A DNA stretch of 64,000 nt from Microcebus murinus (taxonomy: Eukaryota > Chordata > Mammalia > Primates > Cheirogaleidae): contig NC_134109.1 in assembly GCF_040939455.1 (NCBI RefSeq), positions 34,117,501 to 34,181,500 on the forward strand, in the 5' to 3' direction. Below, piece after piece: positions 25,618 to 38,969 of this stretch (the first letter of the stretch is position 1; the number at the start of each line of letters is the position of its first letter). The position numbers and the translations under genes are program-made. The notes beneath the pieces are model-generated. The model worked only from the letters and a program-made list of their open reading frames with translations. It was not told the DNA's origin and did no database searches.

Positions 25618-26653
25618 TTAAGTTGATACAAATGTAATTGCAGTTTCAGACCGTGAATTTTAAATCATTAAAACTAGGCTCAAACACATCTTTATTCATT
25701 AAAATAGGAACCATTACAATCAACACATTTTTGCCAATGAGAAATAAACCTATGTATTCTTATAGTGTAAAAATCCATGCTTTGGGGTTCAAGGAACTCT
25801 TAGAAAGCATTTTCTGTATCCTGCAGGTCATGGAAGCATTTTTCCAGCAAAAAGTTGTCAAGATGCTTGAAGAAGTGGTAACTGCTTAGCAAGAGGTCAG
25901 GTGAATATGGTGTATGAGGCAAAACTCTGTAGACCAAGTAGTTTAACTTTTGAAGCACTGTTTGTGCCACTTGTGGTTTGGCGTTGTTGTGAGAAGAATT
26001 GGGCCCTTTCTGTTGACCAATGCCAGCTGCAGGTGTTGCAGTTTTCGGGGCATTTCATCGATTTGCTGAGCATACTTCTCAGGTGTAATGGTCTTGCTGG
26101 GATTCAGAAAGCTGTAGGGGATCAGACCAGCAGCAGACCACCAAACAGTGACCATGACCTTTTTTTGGCGCAAGTTTGGCTTTGGGAAGTGCTTTGGAAT
26201 TCTTCTTGGTTGACGTTGAGTTCTTCAGCAACTTCTCGTGTAGTTGTAAAAGGATCAGCTTCAATGATTGCTCTCAATAGGTTGTTGCCAACTTCTGATG
26301 GATGGCCACTATGTTCTTCATCTTCAAGTCTCTTGTCTCTTTCGTAAAACTTCTTGAACAAGCACTGCACTGAACATTTGTTAGCAGTTCCTGTTTTGAG
26401 TTGTCTCCCCTGCTTTATGATCCATTTTGAACTTGAATAAGAAAATCTCGAATTTGCTTTTTGTCTAACAACATTTCCATAGTCTAAAATAAATATAAAA
26501 TAAACAGCAAGTAATAAGTTATTAGCAAAAAAAATAAAGCGAAAAATCCACATTACAATGATGTATAACATATCCATATTTAAGAATGTATTCCAATATC
26601 AAACAGCAAATTTTGACATTGCTAAAACTGCAATTACTTTTGCACCAACCTAA
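25618..26653 (-). mobile_element. Hsmar1-like mariner transposon, internally deleted
   Basis: Terminal inverted repeats are 'ttaagttgatacaaatgtaa' at 25618 and the reverse complement of 'ttaggttggtgcaaaagtaa' at 26653; both match the primate Hsmar1/MADE1 end. A TA precedes the left end; the right end is followed by 'ata'. On the minus strand, 26122-26577 holds an N-terminal HTH part ('LEDEEHSGHPSEVGNNLLRA', 'EADPFTTTREVAEELNVN'). 25943-26173 holds part of the catalytic domain ('KKVMVTVWWSAAGLIPYS', 'QQIDEMPRKLQ'). About 80-90 residues between them, including the first catalytic Asp segment, are deleted, and a 1-bp loss breaks the frame at the second Asp. The length is 1036 bp; I recall about 1.29 kb for intact Hsmar1. 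It is non-functional. Confidence 0.9.
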
Positions 26654-27147
26654 ATACAACTATTTTACCAATTTTATCTTTTTCTTAAACATAAAATGTC
26701 ATTAGCGAGCACAAATGATCTGTAATAACAAAATACATTTCAACAGGTACTGGTTATTTTTAATCAGTATGCTACATTTCCATGGTGGTATCTACCAACT
26801 AGCAAAATTTCTTTTTCCAAAAAGCAATTCTTTACAGATGAGGTATAATAACAGCAGTAGTAATACAAGTCCAACAATACAAAAATAGGAAAGATGAATT
26901 AATTAAAATGCTATGATTACAAAATTACCACAGACTTATTTGTGCTTTATAATCTTTGTAATGACAATGTAAAGAATTTCTACTTTACTAACTTAAGTAA
27001 CACAGTTTTATACAGTTTACTCTGTAACATGCCATGGTATCATAATAATCAAAGATAGAAACCCTTTTTCTTTTTCTTTATCCTCTAGATGAATTAAATC
27101 AAAGTCACTGTTAAAGACAAGATGTGAAGAAATGAAGTTCAATTAAA
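26654..27147. other. Intron sequence without gene
   Basis: Unique-looking AT-rich sequence; nothing recognised. Confidence 0.5.
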
Positions 27148-27490
27148 AATATCAAGACATATCACCTCATACCCATTAGGATGGCTACTATCAAAAAAAT
27201 ATATAGTAAGTGTTGGTGAGGATGTGGAGAAATGGAACCCTTACACATTACTAGTAGAACTCTAAAATGGTACAACTATGGTAGAAAACAATATGGTAGT
27301 CCTTCAAAAACATTAAAAATAGAATTATCATATGATCCAACAATTCTACTTCTGGATTTACATCCGAAAGAACTGAAATGTTCATAGGGGCATTATCACA
27401 ACAGCCAAAGGGGGGAGCCACACAGATGTCCATTGATAGATGACTGGATTAATCAAAATGTGCCACATACATATAATGGAAAATTTTCTT
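27148..27490 (+). mobile_element. L1 ORF2 3' fragment
   Basis: 'atcacctcatacccattagg', 'gttggtgaggatgtggagaa' and 'catatgatccaacaattcta' are the C-terminal ORF2 DNA of an old L1. Confidence 0.85.
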
Positions 27491-27624
27491 TATTTGACTA
27501 TAAGAAAAATTACTAATATCATACATTCTGAATTATATTTCTAACATCAGAGATGGCCAATTCTTCCATGAATTAAACAATTCTCCCTCTATGTATCTAA
27601 AGTGGTCCAAAATTTTTAAGAGCC

Positions 27625-27755
27625 TTTACAAAAATAAAAGGTGAAGGATGACTTGAGCCCAGGAATTTGAGGTTACAGTGAGCTATGACTGAGCCACTGC
27701 ACACCAGCCTGGGTGACAGAGTGAGACCCTGTCTCTAAAAAAAAATGAATAAATA
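27625..27755 (+). mobile_element. Alu right-arm fragment
   Basis: 'gatgacttgagcccaggaat' through 'gtgagaccctgtctctaaaa', a 3' Alu remnant of about 110 bp with an A-rich tail. Confidence 0.8.
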
Positions 27756-30700
27756 AAAGAAGACAACCCCACCCAATCAGCATCAGCACCATGAATAGTA
27801 TAAACATTTTTCTCTATTTGAATCTGAGTTCAAATAATTGTGCTAGTTTATAAAAAGAAATTGAAAACATAAATATGGTAATGTTTTATCTCTAATCTTC
27901 AGCACATGGTCAAGAGATTTGAAAGTATTTTTGAAAATTACCTCTATAGAGAACTGAATATAAGTTAAAATAAATTACTTTATCTACAGTACCTCTTTTA
28001 TATGTAATACTCATCTCTCTGTAAGAAACAGCACAAATGATTTTTATAAGTTAAATAGCATGCATTTCTCCACTTAAAAGAAAAAAATTCTCATACTAAG
28101 AATAACTTTTTACATGTATGAAAATTATGTAGCATATTAGATAAGTTTCTAGTACAGTGATAACACCAAGTTAAACTTGATAACACTTTTCAATGTGCTA
28201 TTGAGATCACAACTACAAGGTTCTCCTAATGCAACTAAAATTGATAAATCATACATACAGTGGAAGAAATCAATCTTAAAATATTTGTAACCACAAACAG
28301 AAGATAAGCTACTCAAACAGTTGTTTATTTCAAAATTTAGCATGCACGCAAGCAAGTTACAAATTCAAACTCTCAGATACATTAATCAGCAAAAAGTGAA
28401 TGTGGTCTACCTGGTCTTACATTTAACACCTACAGGATTGTGATAGAAACAAGTAAACTCAGAGTACCAAAGAAAAGAGCTTGTCAGATATTCCCTTAAC
28501 TTCAACCTTGCCACAAGTCACATTCTGCTCCTATTAACAACAGATCAAAAGTTAGTAACAAGACCAGAAATTCTTTCTTAGAGATTCACAACCTTCTTTA
28601 TTTTTTTTTTTCTCCTAAGGCACCCCTCCTTCATCATATTTACACAATAGCTAACTCAGTTCATTCAAGCCCAGTAAATACTCTTGTTACAATAGCAGCA
28701 AAATACTAGAGTACATACTACACAGTTTAGGTAAATTACAGAATACCCATCAGTCTATTCCATTAGCCTGACATGGATTAAGAGTATGAATTAGTTAGTT
28801 TAATCTTTTCAATCCTTTTCAATCTCTCTGAGGCAGTAAGCCTTTCATCTACCTCTGACTACTTTTGGTTTAAAGATCATTTTCTGTATATACTTGAGTC
28901 AGTTTTATTTCTAAACTTTGCCCACAGAAATTCTGTATCGGCTTATTGATCTGATCAAGACATGCAATATGCTACTCTAAGGGTCAATATTGACTAGATA
29001 AGCCTGGGTTTTCCTCAGCCTACTTTTTCCTTCTATATAATTCTGTCAGTACTGTTGCTTGAAATAATTAAATTCTTATGTACCATCAAGTCTTTCAACA
29101 TGAGCTGCTCAAGTGGGTGACTATTAATACAAATCTGCTGGGGATATTAACATACAAAGCATTCATTCAATACACATCTTATTCTAATAATATTTTTTAT
29201 TTGAAACATTTATTAAAATGACACATATATATACAATTTTAATAACCACTATACTGGAGTACTCATCAAATGACCATGATTTTGTTAAGGAGGGAATTTT
29301 TATTTAAAAAATGGTATTTCCAACATGCTTCCTTATTCAGTGTTGCAAAATAAACAATTCAACTCCATATAGAATGATCTGGTATACATGAATCAATGAA
29401 AATTAGTAAAAATTTATGTTAAGAGTCTAAGACAGAAAAGAGGCACCTGGCTTTAAAAACCAAAAATAAATAAATAAAATTTTAAAAAATCCTTACCTAT
29501 CAGGTATATATTAAATGAATATTGCAGTAAGAAAGGAACTCAGAATAAAATATTTCCCATCAAAATAACTGAAAAAAATATACTATTTTTTCCACACTGG
29601 GCATTTCTTTCTCTAAAGGATTTTACCAAATAAAAAATATATCTCTAAAACACAAATTTGAGTCATTAATAGTACATCCTGACAATTCTAATAAAGAAAA
29701 AGTTTTTTTTTTCAAATCCAAGTAGACAGGGCAAAAACAAAATCTTTCTTCATGAATGCAACAAACATTCTTACATACTAGACTAATGCCAAGAGGCTAA
29801 CGCCAAATTAAGAGAATGATGCTAAATTAAGACATCTGGCTTTGTAAAAACAGGTACTCTGAGAATATATTTCATCCATCCAATGAAAGGGTTGAGATAA
29901 ATTTTTCTTAGAATACTAAGACTAAATGTAGAATTTAGTGGTAGGCTGAATGATGAATATTATTTTATAGTCTGAAAAGAAGTAACAAATTCTCTCAAAA
30001 CATGAAAATTCATTATTATAATCCATTATTCAACTGTAATTCTTCACAGCTTATATATCATTAAAGTCCATATGAGCATATTTTTTCATTATATTATTGC
30101 ATTAAACAGATGTATAATATCATCATACTAAAAATATATTTTATTCATTCAAACAGGTGAGATCTTTCAAAGAAATTATAAAGTTCTTGCCATATCCACG
30201 AGGAAAACAGAACTCTTCAGGCAAATAAAGGTTATTTAATATTCATTTGCTAGGTATACTTACATCTACATAGAATAATTATATTCTTGGTTAAATTTTC
30301 ACAGGAATAAAAGGCAATCTTCATAGGAATAAAAATCAAGATGAAAGAATACTGGCAATTCTTTTGAGTTAGGAAAAGACAGATTGAAAGAAAAAAACTG
30401 GAGAAAATGGGTTTGGAAACTCATTCTAAAGTTATTACATTATAAACTTCAATATTCAATATATTTTCAGCAGTCTCTTGTCATAATATTTTTTAATGAC
30501 TAGTCAATCATTAAAGAATCAATCAATAACCTTCAGATTCTAGATTTCCTTGTGTTTTTTTCTCACAAAATTCTCAATAATTAGTGAAACTCCTAGGAGG
30601 GGATAGATTACATGTGATCTAAAGGATTAATTTCCTATTATATTTTATTGCATGCATTACACATCATTACAAAGAACCTATCAGCACTCAATTTTCTTTT

Positions 30701-31415
30701 CCCTGCTGCCCACGCTTAACTAGCATTGATTTTTTTTTTTTTTAACTAAAGGGTGATCTTACTGGAACGGTATATTTATATATAAGATAGTATGCATATA
30801 TGCTAGTAAATATAAAATTCCAAAAAAATTTCATGAAATAGAAAGTGACATTGTAACACAGTATATACTGATAAATAAATGGGACTGATTCATGAGCAAA
30901 AAAAATTAAAAATTGAAATCTATAAAAAACTCTATAAATTTCCTATGCTATATACAGTTTTCTAACAAAACATTAGAAATATATTCCATATACTAAAATA
31001 TATGTTGTTAATACAAATAACTATTTTATATTTATAATTATAATTAAAAATAATTATTACAAATAATATATCCATAAAAGCTCAAAATTGATGTGATCAA
31101 ACTCAATCTCATCTTCCCAAGCAAATCACTACTAATCACCTTCTTTGCCAATTATCTACTGCCACATTGGCAAGATATCATCAGCCATTATCCCTGCTCA
31201 TTGAAAGTCAATCATTCATCATGATACCATTCCTTCTTCTATAATCTAGTCTATTTCTAAAAAGAAAGTGTTCCATCATACTTTACTATATGGAACACAA
31301 ATTATTAGAAGAGAAGATACTGTTCTACCTTAAATTAGTTTTCAGGTACAATGTTTTTGAAAAGAGTAATACCAACAATAAAGTTTGGAATTATACTTAA
31401 TATTGAAAACGAAAT
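27756..31415. other. Repeat-poor intron 2 segment next to the exon
   Basis: About 3.7 kb in which I recognise no Alu, L1 or LTR. It contains poly-T runs (28600, 30730) and AT-rich stretches (31010-31075). No additional coding exon found on either strand by eye. Confidence 0.45.
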
Positions 31416-31552
<137 letters not shown>

Positions 31553-31984
31553 TTAAGCTACTAATGATGAAATGAAATTTTGAAATGAGAACTGGCTTTT
31601 TAATTTTTTCCAAACATCAGTATTGATTGCTTTTTAGGCCTGTTAAATTTAGTGACAAATGTTAAAACTGTTTAACGTAAGTTAAAGAAAACACAAGATC
31701 TTTAAAGTAGCTGAAAAAAAGGAAACCTCAACAAAGAATTAAAATCTATCAAAAAATTAAATAGCAATTTTAGATCTGAAAAATATACTATCTGAACTTA
31801 ATAAGTTGATAGGTGAGTTTTATAACTGACTAACACAGTAAAACATAAGGTTAATGAACTTGAAGATAGGTCAGCAGAAAATACTCAAACTTGATCTCAA
31901 GCAAATCAAGGGGAAAAAAATGAAAAAAACAGAGCATAAGAGATATGGGAATCACTCTAACTTACATGTAATTACAGTCACAAT

Positions 31985-32061
31985 AAAGCAGAGGGAGATT
32001 TGTTCACATTTGGTTTTGTAAAACAAAACAAAACAAAACAAAACAAAAAAAGCAGAGGGAG
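31985..32061 (+). mobile_element. Micro-retroinsertion with (AAAAC)n tail
   Basis: Exact 13-bp TSD 'aaagcagagggag' at 31985-31997 and 32049-32061. Between them is a 51-bp insert: 22 nt 'atttgttcacatttggtttt'+'gt', then an (AAAAC)n tail. TSD plus A-rich tail is the L1-mediated signature, but the retroposed body is only ~22 nt. The source RNA is not recognised. Confidence 0.75.
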
Positions 32062-32934
32062 TTAAAAGGGAGAAACAACTGTACCAGAAAAAAATAAAAA
32101 TTGCTGAGAATATCCCAAAATTGATATAATAAATACATTAATGTAATGAGTTAGAAAGTATAGTAAACAGAACACTGCAAAAAGTGAAAGGAAACCACAA
32201 CTAGCAGTCAAATGCTGAAAATCAAAGAAAACAAGAACATCTTGTTCTTGTTCTTGGAAAAAAAGAATACCCTCAAAAGGAAAACAAGACTTAAAGCTGA
32301 ATGTTCAACAGAAACTATAGAGTCTAGAAGACAATAGAATATGTTTAAAATATTGAAGGAAAACTATGAATCTAAAAGTCTGTAACTTGATAAAATATCC
32401 ATATAAAAAAGAAAGTAAAATAAAACTAATTTTCTGATATAATACTTTTTATATTTATTAGCATAAAGATTAAATGATTATCTACTTCAATTTAATAGTT
32501 TTATTTTATATGCCTAAGAGAGCGAGTTCTAATCAACGAGGACCAAAATAACTAACACTTGTCTTTTCCCTTTCAGAGAGCTATTACCTAATTTTTTTAG
32601 AATTTTATATTCCCTTTCATTACAGTCGCTCAATATTGCAAGCTTTAATCCCTCAAAATATAGATCTGTTTCTGATAGAAGTGATTAATACATATAAATG
32701 ATGCACTAAAAACATTTAAAATTAAAAAGGTTTGGATTCTTCTTTTTAATTTCAAAAAGATATCTCCCCCCCACTAATTTTATAATCAGTAGAGTAAATT
32801 TAATTAATATATAATTTTTAATCTATATTTAATAGACACATTCCAACATGTTGATTTGTGGCAAATTTTCTGCTTTTAATAACTTTAAAACAAATGCACA
32901 AACTCGGTTTTATGACGAGATAAAACAAAATGAC
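32062..32934. other. Intron sequence without gene
   Basis: AT-rich. A small hairpin-forming stretch 'caagaacatcttgttcttg' lies near 32231. Nothing else recognised. Confidence 0.45.
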
Positions 32935-33770
<836 letters not shown>

Positions 33771-34261
33771 TTTAATTCATTACAACTTTCTTTTCTGTTT
33801 TGCATTTGCTTGATAGGTTTTTAAATACCATGGCCTCCAGTTAATGCTTGCTTTCTGAATACTTTTATAAAGTTTATAAATATTCAAGAATTCCCAAGGA
33901 GCAATTTAAAAATTCTATATAGACTTCATCACATAAAAATATACTACTACATAAAGCTATAAAACAACCTACTACTCTCCCCTAGGAAAGCCCATGAATT
34001 ACTTTTTCCCATCTTTCAGGAAAGAAAAGGTAAACATAAAAAGACTTACAAATGTGAAATAGTATGGTAAACAATATTTGTATCCCTTACTACAAAATTT
34101 AAATTAGTGTTTTAAATATGCAATTATAAAAGTTTTCACTTAAGAATTAATTTACTACTTTAAATACAATCATTAGCCTTTTCAAAACTTTGAAAAACTA
34201 ATAAAAACTTCAGATTTGTTTACTCAGGGATTGAATTTTAATTTTTAAATCTTATCTTTTT

Positions 34262-34485
34262 CTGGCATGGTGGTTGAAAACACAGACTATGAAGCTAGAC
34301 AATCTGGATTTGGTTCTGGTTCATACATTTAATAGATGTGTGACCTTCAGCAAGCTAGCTAACCTCTGGTCCTCAACTTTCTCATTTTTAAAATTAGATT
34401 AACACAAGCACCGCTTTCAGAGATGTTGCAAGCATTAAATTAGTCAATAGATAAAAAGTGCTTAAAATATGGCTTAAATGTTTTC
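34262..34485 (+). repeat. MIR SINE
   Basis: 'ggcatggtggttgaaaacac', 'atgtgtgaccttcagcaagc' and 'taacctctggtcctcaactt' follow the MIR core consensus order. Confidence 0.8.
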
Positions 34486-35329
34486 TGCTATTATTTCTAA
34501 AGCTATGTTTATTACTACTATTTCTACTTTGGCTTTGGAATAAATTCCCTTAAAAGGATAAAAGCAAAAGTGAAACATTTTTGGTGGTGGGTGGCAGGCA
34601 CAGTTAAAGGTTTCTCTAACTTCATCAAGGCAATCAGAAAAGATACTAATGTGGGCAGAGAACAAAATTAGTCTTAGAAAGCATCATCGGTATCTAAAAA
34701 ACTATACTGAACCACTAGTTCACCCTGTAATTTAGATAGAGAAATTTGAGAAGGATGGTATCTGCAGTACACAGCATTATTTACAACCTTAAAATATACT
34801 TCTAATTACTTCTTCCCAAACTCAAGTTTTAGCCCAGGTTTATTGTAAATTTTGTAGAACTAATCACAAATCTAAATAAATAGAGAAATCTGAAATTCAA
34901 CAAAGTACAGGCAGCTTTAGAAGTAAACTCCAATGGATAGACAAGAAAGCAACCATGATTAATTGAAAGAATCAAACCATCACATAAATAAATCTTAGTT
35001 GGTTGCCTTTGATTATGCATGTACCTTCCCTATCCACTTAGATGGCACAGACACAAGACTCAAGTAAAGGTGTACATAATCTGTATTACTAAACTGATAA
35101 AAATAAAACAGGAAATTAACTATAGTTATATACATAAGAGGGGGAAAAGAGTAAAAACACCAACTCCTCAAATGCAAACACAGGGCTTGGAAGCAGTGTC
35201 TAAATCTTCACTTTTAAAAAAAACAAAACTACTCTCACACTTTCATCCACTCACTACCCACAACAGGAGGAAATACTATATAACTTCTAACACTACATTA
35301 ATTTTTTCTGTTTCCAACTTTATATAAAT
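34486..35329. other. Intron sequence without gene
   Basis: Unique-looking; the open frame at 35019-35327 has no recognisable similarity. Confidence 0.5.
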
Positions 35330-35757
35330 GAATAACATTACAGGTATACCTTTTGTATCTGATGCCTTTTACTAAACATTATGAGATTCATCTATGTTTT
35401 AAAGTTTAATTCTATGCTATTAATTCTCGTTTTATATTATAGTATGTGGTGGTAATATACCACATTGTACTATAAGTAGATATTTGGATTGTTTCCAGTT
35501 TAGATGACTACAGATAGCACTGCTATAAACATCCCTGCACATGTCTTTTGGCAAAGATAAGCAAACTTTATATCTACAACTAAAATTCCTGTGTTACAGG
35601 AAACATGTATGCTAAAGTTTAGTAAACACTACCAGCTTCCTAAAGTGGTAATAGCAATTTGTGAATGAGATATTTGATTGTACAACTTCCTTAAAAACAC
35701 TTGGAAATGGCATCATTTTTATTCAGCCAATCTGGTGGATGCATAGAAATATTTACA

Positions 35758-35815
35758 CATTTATGTATTTAAAATACATAATTATGCATTTATGTATTTA
35801 AAATACATATTTTAA
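35758..35815. repeat. 29-bp tandem duplication with palindromic core
   Basis: 'catttatgtatttaaaatac'+'ata' occurs twice, at 35758 and 35787, within old L1M sequence; the core is a near-palindrome. Confidence 0.8.
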
Positions 35816-36304
35816 TTTGCATTTCCCTCATGAGTTCTGATGCTGAGTACCTTTTCATGTTCATATTGACCATATATCATTTGTAAAGTACCTTTTTAAG
35901 ATTTTTGATCATTTTTAAAATTGGGCTGTTGGATATGCATCCTTTGTTAGATACATGTATTGCAAATATCTTCTTTCATTCTATGACTTCCTTTCAGTTT
36001 TTAAATTATGTGTAAAGTTCTTACTTTTATAGTGATCTAATTTATGAAATTTTCCCATATACTGTTTAAGAAATCCTTGCCTAATCCAAGATCATGAAGA
36101 TATTCTCCTGTTTCCATTTAAAAGCTTTATTTTTTTCACAGTTGGATCTGTGATATATCTGAAATGGATTTCTGCATATAGTATGAAATAGGAGTCAGTG
36201 ATATTTCTATAAGGATATTGAATAGGAAAAAATTCTTTTCCCTGCTGAGCTCCAAAAATGTGTGATAAATCAGACCATCTATAAATGTAGATCTGTTACT
36301 AGAT

Positions 36305-36935
36305 GTAACTGTTTTCTGTTGCTTCTATAACAAATTAACACAAACTTTGCAGCTCAAAACCACAAATTTACTACTTCCTATTCCCTGTTCTGTAAATCAG
36401 AAATCCAGATTGGCATGCCTGTTTTTTCTGCTCCAGGTATCACAAAACAAAATCAAAATGCCTGCCTCCCAGGCTTTTATTAAGAGGCTCTGGGAAGACT
36501 CTACTTCCAAATTCATTCAAGCTCACAAAATCCAGTGACTTTGGTTACAGAACTGATGTTCCATTTCCTTGCTGACTGTAAGCTAGGCTGCTCTTAGTAC
36601 CTGGAGGTCTCTCTCTAGTCCTTTTATATGGGCCCTTAAATCTGATAGCCATCATAATGGTGTGTAGAATCCTTCTCATGCTTGGTATCTTTCTGACTTC
36701 CCCTTCTACTGCATCTCTATTGTGCTATCAGCCAGAGAAAGTTCTCTGCTTTCAAGGGCTCATGTGATTAAACTGGGCCCACCCCACCTAGACATCCCAG
36801 GATTATCTCCCTATCTTCACTAATGTCTGTAACCTTAATTACATTCGTAAAGTTCCTCTGCCTTATATTGTGACATATTCAGATACCAGGGATTAGGTTT
36901 GGACATCTTTGAAGGCCATTATTCTGCCTACCACA
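36305..36935 (-). mobile_element. MLT1-type MaLR LTR, minus strand
   Basis: Starts 'gttttctgttgcttctataa' + 'caaatt', the reverse complement of the MLT1 3' end. It contains 'gtgattaaactgggcccacc' and ends 'ggccattattctgcctacca'. No retroviral genes attached. It interrupts the L1M at 35330-37455. Confidence 0.75.
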
Positions 36936-37459
36936 CTAGATATGCTCTTCTGTCACACTAACCTATTCTTGCATGAATACCATTTTTTTAATAACTCTAG
37001 TGCTATGTTATAGAATATGGTGATATTTGGTACTTTAAGTCTTCCATTTTGTTACTCCTTGACTATCCTTGAAACTTTGAATTTTCAAAAAAATTTCAGG
37101 AGATCATCAATTTTTACCAAAAAAAACAAAACCTATCTGATATTTTTGATTGCACTAAATCTTTATAGCTTTTGATTGATCTATATGCCCTATTTGGTCA
37201 ATTTTGGTTAATGTTCCATATGAACTTCAAAAGAATGTGTACTCTGTCCTTTTCCAGTGAAATGTCCTATAAGTGTTAATTAGGTCACTTATTACTCTTG
37301 CTGTTAATATTATCTGCCTCTTTTTTGTCATCTGTTTGTTCTGCTATTGATAGTTGATACCATTGATGGTGTCATAAATTCTCCTAGTATAATTGGGGAT
37401 TTGTCCAGTTCTACCAATTTATTTCTACCAATTTTTGTTTTTACATGTTTCAAGATCCA

Positions 37460-38965
37460 GCTTAACTTTCCATATGCCAGAAAAAATAGTCATCATCATT
37501 TACCAGCTAGGTCAGAGGATGATTAATTTTTTTTTAATCAAGTCATTTTATGAATAATTTGCAGAAGTAAAAATAAAGGGTTAGTGAAATTTTATTTGAA
37601 ATTTTTGTTTTGAATGTATATATATCCAATGTCCTCTAAATACAACTAACTACTCAACAATTGTCATATATAAACCAGAAATATATTCATCTTGTAAATA
37701 TTGATGCCAGATGTCAAATACACCTCTAATTGGATCTAACTTATCATTATGCTAGTTCTTCTTTAACTTGCATCATCAAAATGCAACACATACAAAGAAC
37801 TTTTTGAAACCTTAGCTAATAGTTTTGATGATGCTCTAGAAAATGGCCATTTTCTTTGTTCCACAATTACAAAAACACCTTCATTTTTATAACACCAATT
37901 GATGAATTTGTTTCATTTCCGTATCATCTATTTTCTTCTAATTGCCTTTGTATATAGACATACCTTCAGTATTTGCCACTTGGGACTCACATTAAATAAA
38001 TCTGAGCACAAAATCATAAAAGATTAAAGAATATATCGCCTTTCTTTTTAGGAAAATGGGATGGTCCAGGCTCTTGCTACAAAATATTGTGTGATCAAGT
38101 CCTTCATGTTATATGACTAACTGAAAGAGAATACCATTACTTGCTTTCTGTGGTGAAAAATACATTGTTTACTCACTGATATTCATTTGAGGAAATACAT
38201 TTAGGATAATGTCATCCAAAGATTCACCTTGAGAATGTGCTTGGAAGATCAATTTTATCATCAAGATTAGTCTAGAGGTCTGCTGTCTCTACACATTCAT
38301 CTTCTGATTTGGCTAATAAATGTTAAAGCCTTCTTTTGCCAATTGTGTCCATTTTCATATATTTTCCATCATGGAAAAGAAAAATTAAAAGAAGAATTCA
38401 AAGTTCTGGAAAAAAATTTAACAATTTCTGAATTCCCAACTGTTTTCAACAAAATGCTAAAAGCGGACCACAAAGATGGGGTCTCTGAACTTCTTTTTTC
38501 TTATCTTCTTAAAAGATAAAAATATCTTGGGCAACTTGATAAGAAAATTAAAGAATGAAGCAATAGTGACCATTTATTCAACTACTGCATCACCCTTCTA
38601 GGTGATTTCATCATTCTCCAATTTTCTTATTATTTTAAACTTTTAAGGATAGTTGGAGATAGCTGATGAATAATGATAAAATAATTCTAAGAATAATAAA
38701 AGCACAATATTTCAAGATAGAGGAAAAATAAAAACACTATGACAAAAAAGCACAAATTTATAAAAGGGCCCAAGAGATCTCTATGGTGACCACAAAATTA
38801 GAAAGATTTTATATTAAAAAAGCAAAATTTTTTTTGCTTTTGGAAGACCTCTAAAAAAAAAATCAAAGCCATGAAATATCAATCCTCATAAATTCTTAGA
38901 ATGGCTCAAAAAAAGAAACTCAAAACTAAAACAGAGTTCAGTGGACCCTGGTGGGATACCAAGGG
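37460..38965 (-). pseudogene. Decayed piggyBac-type transposon (LOOPER-like)
   Basis: On the minus strand near 37735-37600 a frame reads DPIRGVFDIWHQYLQDEY, then ISGLYMTIVE, a stop, LVVFRGHWIYIHSKQ. This is the conserved block of piggyBac (DDE_Tnp_1_7) transposases, 'PIR.VFD...Y..G...T.DE.LV.FRG....Y.PSKP'. Slightly upstream 'LHFDDA' (37774-37791) matches another family motif. The Asp of the 'DE' pair, a catalytic residue in this family, is Val here, and several stops and frameshifts are present. At the 5' side the sequence ends at TTAA (38966-38969), the piggyBac target site, with a terminus beginning 'cccttggtatcccaccaggg' on the minus strand. The 3' end is not clear, running into old L1M near 37455. 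Non-functional, old; probably the ancient mammalian LOOPER family. Confidence 0.75.
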
Positions 38966-38969
38966 TTAA

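Larger units (their letters stand above)
35330..37455 (-). mobile_element. Old L1M ORF2 region, minus strand, interrupted
   Basis: 'ctgctataaacatccctgca', 'ttaatttgcatttccctcat', 'gatttttgatcatttttaaa' and 'gaaatccttgcctaatccaa' are reversed L1 3'-ORF2 to more 5' text. After an MLT1 insert it continues at about 36936 with 'ttgcatgaataccatttttt' through 'gtacattctcctagt'-like text to about 37455. A 29-bp tandem duplication lies at 35758-35815. Confidence 0.75.

Noticed and set aside
26122..26577. 151-residue frame with transposase similarity as a domesticated gene
   Set aside because: It lacks much of the catalytic domain, its upstream part is not transposase, and it lies between mariner inverted repeats with other frames broken; no sign of exaptation.
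25618..26653. A mir-548-type hairpin derived from MADE1
   Set aside because: The two terminal repeats are about 1 kb apart, so no short hairpin is formed as in MADE1-derived microRNAs.
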